NCBI RefSeq assembly: GCF_042664895.1
Contig: NZ_JBHTBQ010000008.1
Span: 34,572 to 98,571 of the forward strand
Direction: 5' to 3'
Origin: Iodobacter arcticus
GTDB taxonomy: Bacteria > Pseudomonadota > Gammaproteobacteria > Burkholderiales > Chitinibacteraceae
Length of the DNA: 64,000 nucleotides
The notes beneath the pieces were generated by a model. That model was not told the DNA's origin and searched no databases. It saw only the letters and a program-made list of their open reading frames with translations. Shown piece after piece: positions 7,592-17,981 of the stretch. Within the stretch, counting starts at the first letter, position 1. Each line of letters opens with the position of its first letter. Both the position numbers and the translations under genes were made by a program.

Positions 7592-8878
7592 ATGGAAAAG
7601 AAAGTCACACTGACTTACAACGACGGCAAAGATTCGCTAGAAATGCCCGTGTTGCCGAGTACGCTTGGACCGGATGTGGTAGATATTCGTGCATTCTCCA
7701 AGACCGGTATGTTTACTTTCGATCCTGGCTTTTTGGCGACATCAAGCTGTGAATCCAAGATTACCTATATCGATGGCGACTTGGGCCAGCTTTACTACCG
7801 TGGTTACCCGATTGAGCAGCTTGCAGAACATAGCGATTATCTAGAAGTTTGCTATCTGCTGATCAATGGCGAATTGCCAACGCCAGAGCAAAGCGTTGTG
7901 TTTAATAAGACCGTCATGAGCCACACCATGGTGCATGAGCAACTGACCCGTTTCTTTAACGGTTTCCGCCGTGATGCGCATCCGATGGCGATGATGGTGG
8001 GTGTAGTCGGTGCCTTGTCTGCTTTCTACCAAGACAGCTTGGATATCAACAATGAAGAGCACCGCAAAGTGGCGATGTTCCGTCTGATCTCTAAGATCCC
8101 GACCATTGCCGCAATGTGCTACCGCTACAACCAAGGCCTGCCATTCGTTTACCCACGTAATGACTTGAGCTATACCGCCAACTTTATGCACATGATGTTC
8201 TCGACTCCGTGCGAGAAATACGTACCTAACCCTGTGCTGGTTCGCGCCTTGGATGTGATCTTTACCCTGCACGCCGATCACGAACAAAATGCTTCGACCT
8301 CGACGGTTCGTTTGGCTGGCTCGTCTGGTGCTAATCCGTTTGCGTGTATCGCAGCGGGTATCGCTTGCTTGTGGGGCCCGTCGCACGGTGGTGCTAACGA
8401 AGCCGTATTGCTGATGTTGGATGAAATTGGTGCGGTAGAAAACGTACCGGCCTTTATGGAAGGCGTAAAAGCCAAGACGCATAAATTGATGGGCTTTGGT
8501 CACCGTGTGTATAAAAACATGGACCCACGTGCCAGCGTGATGCGCCGTATTTGCTACGAAGTATTGAATGAAATGGGCCTGCAAGACGATCCTAAGTTCA
8601 AACTGGCGATGGAACTAGAAAGAATCGCGCTAGAAGACAGCTACTTTATTGAACGCAAGCTGTATCCAAATGTCGACTTCTACTCAGGCATTGTTCAGTC
8701 TGCATTAGGTATTCCTGTGCCGATGTTTACTGTGATCTTTGCACTGGCGCGTACTGTGGGCTGGATCAGCCACTGGAATGAAATGATTGCGGATCCGGGC
8801 ATGAAAATTGGTCGTCCACGTCAGCAATACACGGGTGCGACGAAACGTGATTACGTGCCCGCAGATCAGCGCGGTTAA
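7592..8878 (+). CDS. gltA: citrate synthase (type II)
   Basis: Condenses acetyl-CoA and oxaloacetate to citrate. 428 residues, the length of the hexameric NADH-sensitive Gram-negative enzyme. The catalytic triad is visible: His265 in SHGGANEAV, His304 in GFGHRVYKNMDPRA and Asp362 in YPNVDFYSG. The N-terminal domain (residues about 1-50) is that of type II enzymes. AGGAG lies eight bases before the start. A family-B repeat follows the stop. Confidence 0.97.
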   Translation: MEKKVTLTYNDGKDSLEMPVLPSTLGPDVVDIRAFSKTGMFTFDPGFLATSSCESKITYIDGDLGQLYYRGYPIEQLAEHSDYLEVCYLLINGELPTPEQSVVFNKTVMSHTMVHEQLTRFFNGFRRDAHPMAMMVGVVGALSAFYQDSLDINNEEHRKVAMFRLISKIPTIAAMCYRYNQGLPFVYPRNDLSYTANFMHMMFSTPCEKYVPNPVLVRALDVIFTLHADHEQNASTSTVRLAGSSGANPFACIAAGIACLWGPSHGGANEAVLLMLDEIGAVENVPAFMEGVKAKTHKLMGFGHRVYKNMDPRASVMRRICYEVLNEMGLQDDPKFKLAMELERIALEDSYFIERKLYPNVDFYSGIVQSALGIPVPMFTVIFALARTVGWISHWNEMIADPGMKIGRPRQQYTGATKRDYVPADQRG

Positions 8879-8905
8879 GCTACGTTCGTGACTTGTTTGG
8901 AAATT

Positions 8906-8944
8906 GTAGGGCGGGTGAAACCCGCGGGGTTGCTCTCGCCCTAC
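8906..8944. repeat. Repeat B in gltA-odhA spacer
   Basis: gtagggcgggtgaaacccgc is followed by ggggttgctctcgccctac: the outer arms gtagggcg / cgccctac pair, with an inner gcgggt / acccgc palindrome in the left half. Confidence 0.8.
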
Positions 8945-9025
8945 ATTGTAATAGATTGGTTTTGAGCCGCTTCGCAAGGGGCGGCGGTCTTGCATGGTGT
9001 TAAGCCTGCTAAATTACTGGATTTG

Positions 9026-11848
9026 ATGACGGCGATGATGAGAGAGTTGAGGTCTAATTCCCACCTTTTTGGCGGGAATGCTCCTTTCGTTGAGGAGCTT
9101 TACGAGCAGTACCTGAGTGACCCACAGTCGGTTGATCAGGAATGGCGCTCCTACTTCGATAAGATGCAGCAAAGCCCTGGTGTGGTTGATCGTGATATTC
9201 CACGAGCACCGATCGAGGAATCCTTCCGCCAACTGACTCGCCAGCCCCGCTATGTACAGCAAGGTGGCGCAGTCGATGAAGAAGCTACGCGTAAACAGGT
9301 TAATCTGCTTCGCCTGATCTCCGCTTACCGCATTATGGGTTCGCGCCAAGCGAGCCTAGATCCTTTGCAGCGTATGGATCAAGCGCGTTTGCCTGAGCTA
9401 GATGCTAAGCACCATGGCTTTACCGATGCCGATATGGCAACAACCTTTGGTACCAATATTGCGGGGATGGAACGCGCTACCCTTGCCGAAGTGATTGCGT
9501 TTTTAAAGCAAACTTACTGCGGCAGTATTGGTCTGGAATATATGCACATCACCAATGCAGAACAGCGCAAGTGGGTGCAGCAGTGGTTTGAATCCCGCCG
9601 CTCAACGCCATCCTATGGCATCGAGCAAAAGAAACGCACACTGCAAAAAGTGACTGCGGCAGAAACGTTAGAACAATACCTGCATAAAAAATACGTCGGC
9701 CAAAAGCGCTTCTCGCTTGAAGGCGGCGATTCCATGATCCCTGCACTGGATTTCTTAATCCAAGGCGCGGGTGCAGTGGGCGTGCAAGAAATGATTATCG
9801 GTATGGCCCACCGTGGTCGTTTGAATGTGCTGGTGAATACATTAGGCAAGCAGCCGCGTGATTTATTCAGCGAATTTGAAGGCCGATCAGTCAGCGATTT
9901 GTCTTCTGGTGACGTGAAATACCATATGGGTTTCTCGGCAGATATCCCGACTCCCGGCGGCCCAATCCACCTCAGCCTTGCGTTTAACCCTTCCCATCTT
10001 GAGATCGTCAACCCTGTGGTTGAAGGCTCGGTGCGTGCGCGTCAACAACGTCGCGGCGATAAGCTGGGTGTGCAAGTTCTGCCGGTACTGATTCACGGCG
10101 ATTCCGCCTTTATCGGCTTAGGTACCAACCAAGGTACGTTTAACTTGGCCAATACCCGTGGTTACGGCACAGGCGGTACGGTGCATCTGGTGGTGAATAA
10201 CCAAGTTGGTTTTACAACTTCAGACACCCGCGATACCCGCTCTACGATTTACTGTACCGATATCGCCAAAATGGTTGAAGCGCCGATTTTCCACGTGAAT
10301 GGCGATGATCCTGAAGCGGTGATTTTGGTGATGCAAGCCGCGCTCGAATTCCGCATGAAATTCCACCGCGATGTGGTGGTAGATTTGGTGTGCTTCCGTA
10401 AGTTTGGTCACAATGAAGCGGACGATCCCTTTGTAACGCAGCCAATGATGTACAAAAAAATTGGCCAGCATCCGGGCGCGCGTAAGAAATACGCCGATCG
10501 TCTGATTGCTGAAGGCGTTGTAAGTAGTGATGAAGCCGATAATCTGATCCAAGATTACCGCGCGGCGCTGGATAGAGGTGAGCATGTAGAGCAAACCACG
10601 CTGACCGATTACAAACGCTCGCACGCGATTGATTTCTCCCGCTATATGGGCGTGCATTGGCGTCATCCGGTGGCATCCGCTGTGCCACAAGCTGATTTGC
10701 TGCGCCTTACCGAAAAATTCACCAAAATCCCTGATAATTTTAAGCTGCGCTCGAACGTAGAAAAAATCGTCAAGGAACGCATTGCCATGGTGAATGGCGA
10801 GCAGCTAGTTGATTTTGGTATGGCCGAGCATTTGGCCTACGCAACGCTGCTAACCGAAGGCTACGCGGTGCGTATCTCCGGTGAAGATTGTGGTCGTGGT
10901 ACGTTTAATCACCGCCATGCTGTTTTACACGATCAAAATCGTGAGAAGTGGGATCAGGGCGTTCATATTCCATTGCAGCATTTGGCTGAGAAACAAGCCA
11001 ACTTTACCGTGATCGATTCGATTCTGAACGAAGAAGCGGTGCTGGCTTTTGAATACGGCTATGCCTGCTCTGCGCCTGATGAGCTGACTATCTGGGAAGC
11101 GCAGTTCGGTGACTTTGCCAACGGCGCGCAAGTGGTGATCGATCAGTTTATTACTTCGGGCGAAACAAAGTGGGGCCGCTTATGTGGCCTGACCATGATG
11201 TTGCCACACGGCTATGATGGCCAAGGCCCAGAGCATTCATCTGCCCGCGTTGAGCGCTATCTGCAGTTATGTGCGGAGCATAATGTGCAAGTACTGATGA
11301 TGTCTGAGGCCGCGCAAATGTTCCATGCGCTACGTCGTCAGATGCTGCGCCCAAGCCGCAAGCCGCTGATTATCATTATGAGCAAAAAGCTCTTAAAGGC
11401 GAAGTTTGCTTCTAGCCCGATAGAAGACTTCACCAAGGGTGAATTCCGCTCAGTGATTGGCGATCAGGGTAATCTGGACGCGAAGAAAGTAAAGCGCGTC
11501 GTGATGTGTGCAGGTCAGGTGTATTACGACCTGCTGGCGGGTCGCACGGAACGCGATCTCAAAGACATCGCGATTGTGCGTATCGAGCAGCTTTATCCTT
11601 TCCCAACGGAAGAGCTAAAAGCTGAAATCGAGAAATACCCGAACGCACGTGAAGTGATGTGGGTACAGGAAGAGCCACGTAACCAAGGCGCATGGCATCA
11701 GATTCGCCATCGCTTAGAAGCGTGCATGCATCCTAAGCAAACCCTGCTGTATGCAGGCCGTACCTCGTCGGCGTCGCCTGCTGTGGGTTATATGAGTAAG
11801 CACGCTGCACAGCTTAAATCCTTCGTTGAAGAAGCAATGACTCTGTAA
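9026..11848 (+). CDS. odhA: 2-oxoglutarate dehydrogenase E1 component
   Basis: Thiamine-diphosphate enzyme that decarboxylates 2-oxoglutarate and hands succinyl groups to the E2 lipoyl arm. About 940 residues, full length. It has the N-terminal E2-binding segment (NSHLFGGNAPFVEELYEQYL), IGMAHRGRLNVLVNTLGK, LGTNQGTFNLANTRGYGTGG, NGDDPEAVILVMQAA (ThDP/Mg region) and GHNEADDP. The start is not settled: ATG at 9026, 9035 or 9038 all give a family-like beginning. 9026 was taken because GGA lies just upstream. A TTG at 8990 would add residues that look unrelated. Confidence 0.94.
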   Translation: MTAMMRELRSNSHLFGGNAPFVEELYEQYLSDPQSVDQEWRSYFDKMQQSPGVVDRDIPRAPIEESFRQLTRQPRYVQQGGAVDEEATRKQVNLLRLISAYRIMGSRQASLDPLQRMDQARLPELDAKHHGFTDADMATTFGTNIAGMERATLAEVIAFLKQTYCGSIGLEYMHITNAEQRKWVQQWFESRRSTPSYGIEQKKRTLQKVTAAETLEQYLHKKYVGQKRFSLEGGDSMIPALDFLIQGAGAVGVQEMIIGMAHRGRLNVLVNTLGKQPRDLFSEFEGRSVSDLSSGDVKYHMGFSADIPTPGGPIHLSLAFNPSHLEIVNPVVEGSVRARQQRRGDKLGVQVLPVLIHGDSAFIGLGTNQGTFNLANTRGYGTGGTVHLVVNNQVGFTTSDTRDTRSTIYCTDIAKMVEAPIFHVNGDDPEAVILVMQAALEFRMKFHRDVVVDLVCFRKFGHNEADDPFVTQPMMYKKIGQHPGARKKYADRLIAEGVVSSDEADNLIQDYRAALDRGEHVEQTTLTDYKRSHAIDFSRYMGVHWRHPVASAVPQADLLRLTEKFTKIPDNFKLRSNVEKIVKERIAMVNGEQLVDFGMAEHLAYATLLTEGYAVRISGEDCGRGTFNHRHAVLHDQNREKWDQGVHIPLQHLAEKQANFTVIDSILNEEAVLAFEYGYACSAPDELTIWEAQFGDFANGAQVVIDQFITSGETKWGRLCGLTMMLPHGYDGQGPEHSSARVERYLQLCAEHNVQVLMMSEAAQMFHALRRQMLRPSRKPLIIIMSKKLLKAKFASSPIEDFTKGEFRSVIGDQGNLDAKKVKRVVMCAGQVYYDLLAGRTERDLKDIAIVRIEQLYPFPTEELKAEIEKYPNAREVMWVQEEPRNQGAWHQIRHRLEACMHPKQTLLYAGRTSSASPAVGYMSKHAAQLKSFVEEAMTL

Positions 11849-11849
11849 T

Positions 11850-11880
11850 GTAGGGCGGGTGAAAACCCGCCTTATTCAAC
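11850..11880. repeat. Repeat B (partial) in odhA-odhB spacer
   Basis: gtagggcgggtgaaaacccg plus cc, starting two bases after the odhA stop. The following ttattcaacat resembles the flank (gattcaatattt) seen after other B copies. The far arm is missing, so this is a half unit. Confidence 0.7.
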
Positions 11881-11945
11881 ATCTAATGGATAAACAGGGT
11901 GGCTTAATCCGCCTGACCTAGTCGCCAGATCTTTGGAGTTACAAA

Positions 11946-13166
11946 ATGATTATCGAAATTTTAGTACCACAATTGCCTGAATCCGTTTCTGAAGCTTCGC
12001 TGTTGCAGTGGAAGAAAAAAGTAGGCGACGCTGTTGCCCGTGATGAGCAATTGATCGACATTGAAACCGACAAAGTTGTGTTAGAAATCGCCGCGCCACA
12101 AGCGGGTGTTCTGGTTTCGATTGTTCAAGCCGAGGGTGCAATTGTTGGTAGCTTGCAACTCATTGCAACGATTGATACCGAAGCGACTGTTGCTGCACCG
12201 GCGAATACTTCTACAGCAGCGGGCGAGAAAATTCGCGTTGAGGCAGTGGCTAAAGAAGCCGGCGTTTCAGCCAGCGCGATTGGCTTTGGCACGGCAGTGA
12301 TGCCAGCGGCTAAAAAACTGGCCGCAGATTCGGGTGTGAATCCGGCTGAAGTCGGTGGCACTGGCCGTGGTGGCCGTGTATTAAAAGAAGACGTACAGAA
12401 CCATTTGGCAAAACCAGCCGCAGCGGCAGCGCCTGCATCGGCACCCGTTGCCACACAGCAGGGTGATCGCACGGAGCAACGTGTGCCGATGAGCCGCTTG
12501 CGTGCTCGCGTGGCCGAGCGTCTATTAGAATCGCAACAAACCAATGCGATCCTGACCACCTTCAACGAAATCAATATGAAACCGTTGATGGATCTGCGTA
12601 ATAAATACAAAGAAAAGTTTGAAAAAGACCACGGCGTGAAGCTGGGCTTTATGGGCTTCTTTGTTAAAGCTGCGGTGCACGCGCTGAAGAAATTCCCAAT
12701 TGTGAATGCATCCGTTGATGGTAACGATATCGTTTACCACGGCTACTTTGATATTGGCGTGGCCGTAGGTAGCCCGCGTGGTTTGGTGGTGCCGGTGATT
12801 CGTAATGCGGATCAACTGAGTTTGGCTGAAATCGAAAAAACCATCGCTGATTTTGGCAAGCGTGCGCAAGCCGGTAAGTTGAGCATGGACGAGCTGACTG
12901 GCGGTACTTACACCATCTCTAATGGCGGCACTTTTGGCTCGATGATGTCGACACCGATTATCAATCCACCGCAATCAGCGATTCTGGGCATGCACGCGAC
13001 CAAAGAGCGTGTTGTGGTAGAAAACGGTGAAATGGTGATTCGCCCGATGATGTATCTGGCTCAGTCTTACGATCACCGCATCATCGATGGCCGCGAAGCG
13101 GTGTTGTCGCTGGTTGCTATCAAAGAAGTGATCGAAGACCCAGCGCGTTTGCTGCTTGATATCTAA
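11946..13166 (+). CDS. odhB: dihydrolipoyl succinyltransferase E2 component
   Basis: Core of the 2-oxoglutarate dehydrogenase complex; transfers succinyl groups from lipoamide to CoA. 406 residues. One lipoyl domain (residues 1-80) has the lipoylated Lys43 in IETDKVVLEI. An Ala/Thr-rich linker leads to a small E1/E3-binding domain (about 112-148, VMPAAKKLAADSGVNPAEVG). A second Ala/Pro linker leads to the catalytic domain, with His377 and Asp381 in SYDHRIIDGREAV. Start ATG follows GGAG by seven bases. Confidence 0.96.
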   Translation: MIIEILVPQLPESVSEASLLQWKKKVGDAVARDEQLIDIETDKVVLEIAAPQAGVLVSIVQAEGAIVGSLQLIATIDTEATVAAPANTSTAAGEKIRVEAVAKEAGVSASAIGFGTAVMPAAKKLAADSGVNPAEVGGTGRGGRVLKEDVQNHLAKPAAAAAPASAPVATQQGDRTEQRVPMSRLRARVAERLLESQQTNAILTTFNEINMKPLMDLRNKYKEKFEKDHGVKLGFMGFFVKAAVHALKKFPIVNASVDGNDIVYHGYFDIGVAVGSPRGLVVPVIRNADQLSLAEIEKTIADFGKRAQAGKLSMDELTGGTYTISNGGTFGSMMSTPIINPPQSAILGMHATKERVVVENGEMVIRPMMYLAQSYDHRIIDGREAVLSLVAIKEVIEDPARLLLDI

Positions 13167-13180
13167 TTAATGTGAATGTT

Positions 13181-13217
13181 GTAGGGCGGGTTAGCGGCTT
13201 TATCGCGTAACCCGCCG
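13181..13217. repeat. Repeat B in odhB-lpd spacer
   Basis: Arms gtagggcgggtta and taacccgcc flank a short loop (gcggctttatcgcg). It resembles the other B units in the arms but has a different loop. Confidence 0.7.
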
Positions 13218-13294
13218 TGGCATATCGCTAAATATTGAATCACAGAGTCGGGGCGTTGATCACGCCCTTGCTCTTTCTCAAAGGTTTCCAAACC

Positions 13295-14731
13295 ATGAGC
13301 AAAGAATTTGACGTTGTTGTAATCGGCGGTGGCCCTGGTGGCTATGTGGCGGCGATTCGCGCCTCGCAGCTGGGCTTTAATACTGCATGTATCGATGCAA
13401 CTAGCGATAAAGACGGCAAGGCGAGCTTGGGCGGTACGTGTTTGAATGTGGGTTGTATCCCTTCTAAAGCACTACTGCAATCGTCAGAAAACTACTTTAA
13501 TGCGGCGCACCATTTTGGCGATCATGGTATCTCTACCGGCACGCTAAAAATGGACGTGGCCAAGATGTTGGCGCGTAAGCAAGACATCATTACTAAAAAC
13601 ACCGGCGGTATCGCTTACTTGTTCAAAAAGAACAAAGTGACGTCTTTCCACGGTGTAGGCGCATTTAAAGCCAAAGCGGGCGATGCTTATGTGCTGGAAG
13701 CCAAGTTGGCTGATGGCACGGTTGAAGAAATCACCGCTAAGCACGTCATTATTGCGACCGGTTCTAGCGTTCGCCAATTGCCAGGCGTGGCCATCGATAA
13801 CCAGCTGGTGCTGGATAACGAAGGTGCGTTGGCGATTCCTGCTGTGCCAAAACGCCTTGGTGTGATTGGCGCTGGCGTGATCGGCTTGGAAATGGGCTCG
13901 GTCTGGAAGCGTCTGGGTAGTGAAGTGACGGTGCTGGAAGCGATGCCGACTTTCCTAGGAGCCGCGGACGAGCAAGTGGCCCGCGAAGCTAAGAAATTCC
14001 TGACTAAAGAAACCGGTTTGGTGATCAATACCGGCGTTAAAATCGGCGAAATTAAGGCCGGTAAAAAAGATGTCACCGTAAACTGGACCGATGTAGCCGG
14101 TGCCGCACAAGTCAGCGTATTTGATAAGCTGGTTGTAGCCATTGGCCGCGTACCAAACACATCTGGCCTAAACGCAGATGCCGTTGGTCTGAAGCTGACC
14201 GAGCGTGGCCAGATTGATGTGAACGACGATTGCCAAAGCAATTTGCCTAATGTTTGGGCGATTGGTGATGTGGTTCGTGGCCCGATGCTGGCGCATAAAG
14301 CGTCTGACGAAGGCGTGGCTGTGGCTGAACGCATCGCCGGCCAGCATCCACATATCGACTTTAACAATATCCCTTGGGTGATTTACACCAGCCCAGAAAT
14401 TGCTTGGGTAGGGCAGACCGAAGAGCAGCTTAAAGCCGCTGGTGTTGAATACAAGAAAGGTCAATTCTTGTTCTCCGCCAATGGCCGTGCTTTAGCGCTA
14501 GGCGAAGGTAAGGGTTTTGTTAAAATGCTGGCGGATAAGACCACCGATCGTATTTTAGGTGTTCATATCGTTGGTCCATTTGCTTCAGAGCTGATTGCTG
14601 AAGCAGTGGTTGCGATGGAGTTTAACGCTTCCTCAGAAGATATTGCCCGTATTGTTCATGCCCATCCATCTTTGTCTGAAGCCTTGCACGAAGCGGCTTT
14701 AGCATGTGATAAGCGTGGTTTGCATAGTTAA
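13295..14731 (+). CDS. lpdA: dihydrolipoyl dehydrogenase (E3)
   Basis: Flavoprotein that reoxidises the dihydrolipoyl group of E2 and makes NADH. 478 residues. The FAD motif VVIGGGPGGYVAAIRASQLG is at the N terminus. The redox disulfide is Cys49/Cys54 in GGTCLNVGCIPSK. The NAD motif GAGVIGLEMGSVWKRLG lies mid-protein, and the His-Glu pair HAHPSLSEALHEAAL is at the C terminus. The start was placed at ATG 13295, where the family-type N terminus MSKEFDVVVIGGG begins; a 20-residue extension from 13235 lies in the spacer and was rejected. Confidence 0.95.
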   Translation: MSKEFDVVVIGGGPGGYVAAIRASQLGFNTACIDATSDKDGKASLGGTCLNVGCIPSKALLQSSENYFNAAHHFGDHGISTGTLKMDVAKMLARKQDIITKNTGGIAYLFKKNKVTSFHGVGAFKAKAGDAYVLEAKLADGTVEEITAKHVIIATGSSVRQLPGVAIDNQLVLDNEGALAIPAVPKRLGVIGAGVIGLEMGSVWKRLGSEVTVLEAMPTFLGAADEQVAREAKKFLTKETGLVINTGVKIGEIKAGKKDVTVNWTDVAGAAQVSVFDKLVVAIGRVPNTSGLNADAVGLKLTERGQIDVNDDCQSNLPNVWAIGDVVRGPMLAHKASDEGVAVAERIAGQHPHIDFNNIPWVIYTSPEIAWVGQTEEQLKAAGVEYKKGQFLFSANGRALALGEGKGFVKMLADKTTDRILGVHIVGPFASELIAEAVVAMEFNASSEDIARIVHAHPSLSEALHEAALACDKRGLHS

Positions 14732-14742
14732 AAAAGGCATAA

Positions 14743-14854
14743 AAAACCTGTAGACACAGAGCAAAAAGAGAACACGGAGTACACAGAGAAAAACAGAATG
14801 ACCTGTGTATGGTTTGCCGCTTTCTCAGCCCGCTCTGTGTCTACAGAAGTTTTA
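14743..14854. repeat. Repeat A, copy 2
   Basis: Arms ctgtagacacagagc (14748-14762) and gctctgtgtctacag (14832-14846) are exact complements, with aaaac / gtttt pairing outside them. The inner sequence agaacacggagtacacagag is shared with copy 3. It fills most of the lpd-sucC spacer. Confidence 0.9.
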
Positions 14855-14931
14855 GATTGTTTTCAATCACTCAATATGTTTCACGGTATGCGGCCGATTT
14901 GCATATCCTCTTTCCTTACAAAGGGTCTCAG

Positions 14932-16101
<1,170 letters not shown>

Positions 16102-16123
16102 TTACCGCTGAAAGGATAAAATA

Positions 16124-17008
16124 ATGAGCGTTTTAGTCAATAAAAACACCAAAGTATTGGTGCAAGGTTTCACCGGTAAAAACGGTACATTCCACGCAGA
16201 ACAAGCATTGAAGTGTGGCACCAAGGTTGTTGGCGGTGTAACACCAGGTAAGGGCGGCTCACGTCACCTTGATCTGCCAGTGTTTAACACCATGAAAGAT
16301 GCAATGCGCGAAACTCAAGCGGATGCAACGGTGATTTACGTACCGGCTCCATTCGCTAAAGATTCGATTCTGGAAGCGATTGATTCGGGTATTCAGCTGA
16401 TTGTATGTATCACCGAAGGCGTGCCAACACTGGATATGCTGTACGTGAAAAAAGCGGTTGATGAAGCCGGTATCCGCCTGATCGGCCCTAACTGCCCAGG
16501 TATTATCACTCCGGGTGAATGCAAGATCGGCATCATGCCTTGGCACATCCATCAGCCAGGCCGTATCGGTATTGTAAGCCGCTCTGGTACTTTGACTTAC
16601 GAAGCAGTTGCGCAAACTACAGCATTGGGTCTTGGCCAATCTACATGTATCGGTATCGGTGGCGATCCGATTCCAGGCCTCTCCCATATCGACGCACTGC
16701 GCTTATTCCAAGACGATCCTGATACCGATGCGATCATCATGATCGGCGAAATCGGCGGCTCGGCTGAAGAAGAAGCGGCTGAATTTGCTCAGTCCTACGT
16801 GACTAAGCCAGTGGTGGGTTATATCGCTGGTGTTACCGCGCCTAAGGGCAAACGCATGGGCCACGCTGGTGCAATTATCTCTGGCGGTAAAGGCACTGCA
16901 GAAGAAAAATTCGCAGCATTTGAGCGTGCAGGCATCGCCTACACACGCAGCCCAGCTGAGCTTGGCTCGACGATGCTTGAACTGCTGAAATCTAAAGGCA
17001 TGATTTAA
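16124..17008 (+). CDS. sucD: succinyl-CoA synthetase alpha subunit
   Basis: CoA-binding, phospho-histidine subunit of succinyl-CoA synthetase. 294 residues. The CoA-binding Rossmann part holds VQGFTGKNGTFHAEQALKCG; GPNCPGIITPGECKIGIMP and the phosphorylated His247 in MGHAGAIISGGKGTAEEK are intact. It lies 22 bases after sucC, has AAGGA before the start, and is followed by a strong terminator that ends the TCA gene run. Confidence 0.97.
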   Translation: MSVLVNKNTKVLVQGFTGKNGTFHAEQALKCGTKVVGGVTPGKGGSRHLDLPVFNTMKDAMRETQADATVIYVPAPFAKDSILEAIDSGIQLIVCITEGVPTLDMLYVKKAVDEAGIRLIGPNCPGIITPGECKIGIMPWHIHQPGRIGIVSRSGTLTYEAVAQTTALGLGQSTCIGIGGDPIPGLSHIDALRLFQDDPDTDAIIMIGEIGGSAEEEAAEFAQSYVTKPVVGYIAGVTAPKGKRMGHAGAIISGGKGTAEEKFAAFERAGIAYTRSPAELGSTMLELLKSKGMI

Positions 17009-17032
17009 TTCTCTTTTTGAATTAAATATTTC

Positions 17033-17064
17033 AAAAACCCCGGAAGCAATTCCGGGGTTTTTTC
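17033..17064 (+). terminator. Rho-independent terminator after sucD
   Basis: Stem accccgga / tccggggt with loop agcaat, flanked by A-run and T-run, 25 bases after the sucD stop. Probable end of the TCA operon(s). Confidence 0.92.
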
Positions 17065-17142
17065 TTGGCCGATCATCAGAGCGATTCCGTATTTATTGGG
17101 CTAGTCTGATAGCTCTAAGTGAATGCGGGGCAGAGGCTGGCA

Positions 17143-17877
17143 ATGAGAATCGCTCTATGTTTATTACTCTGTATTTTATATAGCACGACGCTATATGCAG
17201 ACGAAGTCACTGTTTTTGCCAGTGATGATTACCAACCTATCACTTTTAGAAATGAGCAGGGCAAAGAAGAGGGCATAGCGTATGCGCTTATTAAACATTA
17301 TGAGCAATTAAGCGGTAATAAAGTTTATTTAGATATGGCATCTTGGAAACGATCATATTCACTGGCAGAGAAAGGCAAGGGCGGCATTATTGGTTTATCC
17401 AAAACCAAAGCGCGGTTAGAAATATTTGATTATTCTGAGCCTTTTTATGAGTCGATTGTGGGGCTTGTGGTTAAAAAAGGTCGGGAATTTCCTTTTAATT
17501 CAGTGGCAGATTTAAAAGGAAAACTCATTAGCGTTACCAATGCCGCTAGTTATGGGGAAGAATTCGATCATGCGCGGCTTGCCGGCTTGTTTTACGTTGA
17601 TGTGAATTATGCATCTGATGTTCGTCTTAAAAAGCTGCTTTATGATCGGGTAGATTGTGCTGTGGTAAATAATGGTGATCAGGGGTTAGAAGTCATTTTA
17701 AAAAAAGATCCTGACTTATTGAATAAACGTGATCAATTTGTTTATCTGCCCAAGCCATTAGTACGGGACCCACTCTACCTTGCTTTTCATAAGTCAATGA
17801 AGATGCAAGGCTGGTTAACAGCGTTTAATCGCGCCATTAAAGACGCAAAGCTAAAAGGGGTGATACCTAGCCCCTGA
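17143..17877 (+). CDS. periplasmic binding protein, amino-acid type (SBP_bac_3), paralog 1
   Basis: Secreted solute-binding protein of the family-3 type. 244 residues. A signal peptide (residues 1-20, RIALCLLLCILYSTTLYA) precedes DEVTVFASDDYQPITFRNEQ. It is closely similar along its length to the next gene: both have GLSKTKxR, IFDYS(E/D)PF, VVKKGREFP, DLKGKL, VTN.ASYG and FHKSMKM. No permease or ATPase gene lies nearby, so it could be an orphan binding protein or a sensor partner. The start ATG 17143 was preferred over GTG 17119 because GAGG precedes it and it gives a clean signal peptide. The ligand is unknown. Confidence 0.8.
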   Translation: MRIALCLLLCILYSTTLYADEVTVFASDDYQPITFRNEQGKEEGIAYALIKHYEQLSGNKVYLDMASWKRSYSLAEKGKGGIIGLSKTKARLEIFDYSEPFYESIVGLVVKKGREFPFNSVADLKGKLISVTNAASYGEEFDHARLAGLFYVDVNYASDVRLKKLLYDRVDCAVVNNGDQGLEVILKKDPDLLNKRDQFVYLPKPLVRDPLYLAFHKSMKMQGWLTAFNRAIKDAKLKGVIPSP

Positions 17878-17981
17878 TTGTTTTGTCGTTTAGTCGGCGC
17901 TTTATAATCATGGCTAAATTTAAAAACAGGATGATCTGCTAGTCTGGATGAAGCATGGGCTGATGGCATGAGGAGGGGAAT

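Noticed and set aside
7841..8584. Minus-strand open frame of 247 codons
   Set aside because: Antisense to gltA; composition rich in His, Gln, Arg without any recognisable motif.
8990..9025. TTG start extending odhA
   Set aside because: Adds residues (HGVKPAKLLDL) unlike the family N terminus; no ribosome site.
13687..14367. Minus-strand open frame of 226 codons
   Set aside because: Antisense to lpdA, Ser/Thr/Pro-rich shadow.
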